Below, piece after piece: positions 5,165-5,511 of a DNA stretch of 5,511 bases. Source of the stretch: an uncultured Odoribacter sp. (GTDB lineage Bacteria > Bacteroidota > Bacteroidia > Bacteroidales > Marinifilaceae). Made by a program: the position numbers and the translations under genes. Each line of letters begins with the position of its first letter. The first letter of the stretch is position 1. The notes under the pieces were generated by a model, which was not told the origin of the DNA, searched no databases, and was given only the letters and a program-made list of their open reading frames with translations. The stretch covers positions 1-5,511 of the forward strand of contig CAJKZL010000246.1 in the NCBI GenBank assembly GCA_905204385.1. The letters are read 5' to 3'.

Positions 5165-5511
5165 GTTGTTCCCCTCCTTCCTCTGCGGTTTTGGTTTCCT
5201 GCGCCGGTGCGGTTTCCGTTGCGGCGGCGGTTTTGGCGGCCGGTTGTGCGGCTTCGGCCGGTTTCGGAGCCGGTTTTTCGGCCGGACGCGGCGGGAAGTT
5301 CACCTCCACGATGGCCCCTGTCGGACAAACGGCCACGCACTTGCGGCACAGACGGCATTTGGCCGGGTCGATATAAGCCACGTTGTTTTCCAGCGTAATG
5401 GCTTCGAACGGGCAGGTTTTCACGCATTTGCCGCACCCGATACAGCCTACCGAGCAGGCTTTGCGGGTGACGGCTCCTTTGTCCTTATTGACGCAGTTCA
5501 CATATACCCGG
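5157..5511 (-). CDS. rnfB: RnfB, ferredoxin-type iron-sulfur subunit of Rnf (5' part outside window)
   Basis: The frame is open to the right edge, so only the C-terminal 117 residues are visible. The GTG at 5501 is an internal valine (RVYVNCVNKDKG), not a start. Two ferredoxin motifs are intact: CIGCGKCVKTCP followed by FEAI, and CRLCRKCVAVCP followed by TGAI, each able to bind a [4Fe-4S] cluster. The N-terminal membrane helix and the proximal four-cysteine motif of RnfB must lie outside. By family RnfB is the entry point for electrons from reduced ferredoxin. After the second cluster comes a Pro/Ala/Glu-rich tail of about 45 residues (from PPRPAEKPAPKPAEAA), low in complexity and probably disordered. 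The stop codon overlaps the start of rnfC by 8 bases, which suggests coupled translation. Confidence 0.95.
   Translation of the reverse strand, partial: RVYVNCVNKDKGAVTRKACSVGCIGCGKCVKTCPFEAITLENNVAYIDPAKCRLCRKCVAVCPTGAIVEVNFPPRPAEKPAPKPAEAAQPAAKTAAATETAPAQETKTAEEGGEQHA
5173..5178 (-). promoter_or_regulatory. Strong Shine-Dalgarno (AGGAGG) for rnfC inside the rnfB end
   Basis: On the minus strand AGGAGG lies 8 bases before the rnfC ATG (5162-5164), within codons for the EEGGEQHA end of RnfB. It supports the ATG at 5164 as the start. The other starts in the window (rnfD, rnfG, rnfE, rnfA and the thioredoxin-like gene) have A- or AT-rich leaders without such a motif. Confidence 0.65.

Noticed and set aside
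4640..5398. A 252-codon plus-strand frame opposite rnfC and rnfB
   Set aside because: It is antisense to two strongly conserved genes in GC-rich DNA, where long chance frames are common. The sequence is Arg/Gly/Phe-rich with no domain.
1..5511. CRISPR arrays, tRNA or rRNA genes, insertion sequences, attachment sites
   Set aside because: No regularly spaced repeats, RNA gene signatures, transposase frames or terminal repeats are seen. The window is nearly filled by the seven genes described.

Overview
The window carries most of an Rnf (Rsx) operon on the minus strand of what is probably a member of the Bacteroidales. The Rnf complex is a membrane-bound ferredoxin:NAD+ oxidoreductase that couples electron transfer to Na+ or H+ transport. 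Three things point to Bacteroidales: the gene order rnfB-rnfC-rnfD-rnfG-rnfE-rnfA, the residue-level resemblance to Bacteroidales Rnf subunits as I remember them, and A-rich leaders without a Shine-Dalgarno in front of rnfD, rnfG, rnfE and rnfA. I cannot name a genus.

Layout, in the direction of transcription (high to low coordinates). The 3' part of rnfB (two [4Fe-4S] motifs and a Pro/Ala-rich tail) enters from the right edge and overlaps rnfC by 8 bases. rnfC reads normally to codon 396 and then meets an in-frame TAA. The same frame continues past it for 46 codons that encode the conserved C-terminus, including the second [4Fe-4S] motif. After a 93-base AT-rich gap come rnfD, rnfG, rnfE and rnfA, separated by 71, 54 and 57 bases. 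Past rnfA there is a 15-bp perfect hairpin. Next comes an exported protein with two thioredoxin-like CGPC domains, whose 3' end lies outside the left edge.

How the parts work together (family knowledge): RnfB takes electrons from ferredoxin and RnfC carries FMN, iron-sulfur clusters and the NAD(H) site. RnfD and RnfG carry covalently bound FMN, and RnfA and RnfE form the membrane core with a cysteine-bound iron centre. All signature residues I looked for are present in A, D, E and G and in the visible part of B. Only RnfC is interrupted.

I see no previously undescribed system. The point most worth checking is the in-frame stop in rnfC, which separates the protein from one of its two cluster motifs although the rest of the gene looks intact. 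Secondary points are a GC-rich segment covering rnfB and the 5' third of rnfC, an untypically strong Shine-Dalgarno before rnfC, a second flavinylation-like motif at the C-terminus of RnfG, and the tandem thioredoxin protein lying directly behind a terminator-like hairpin.
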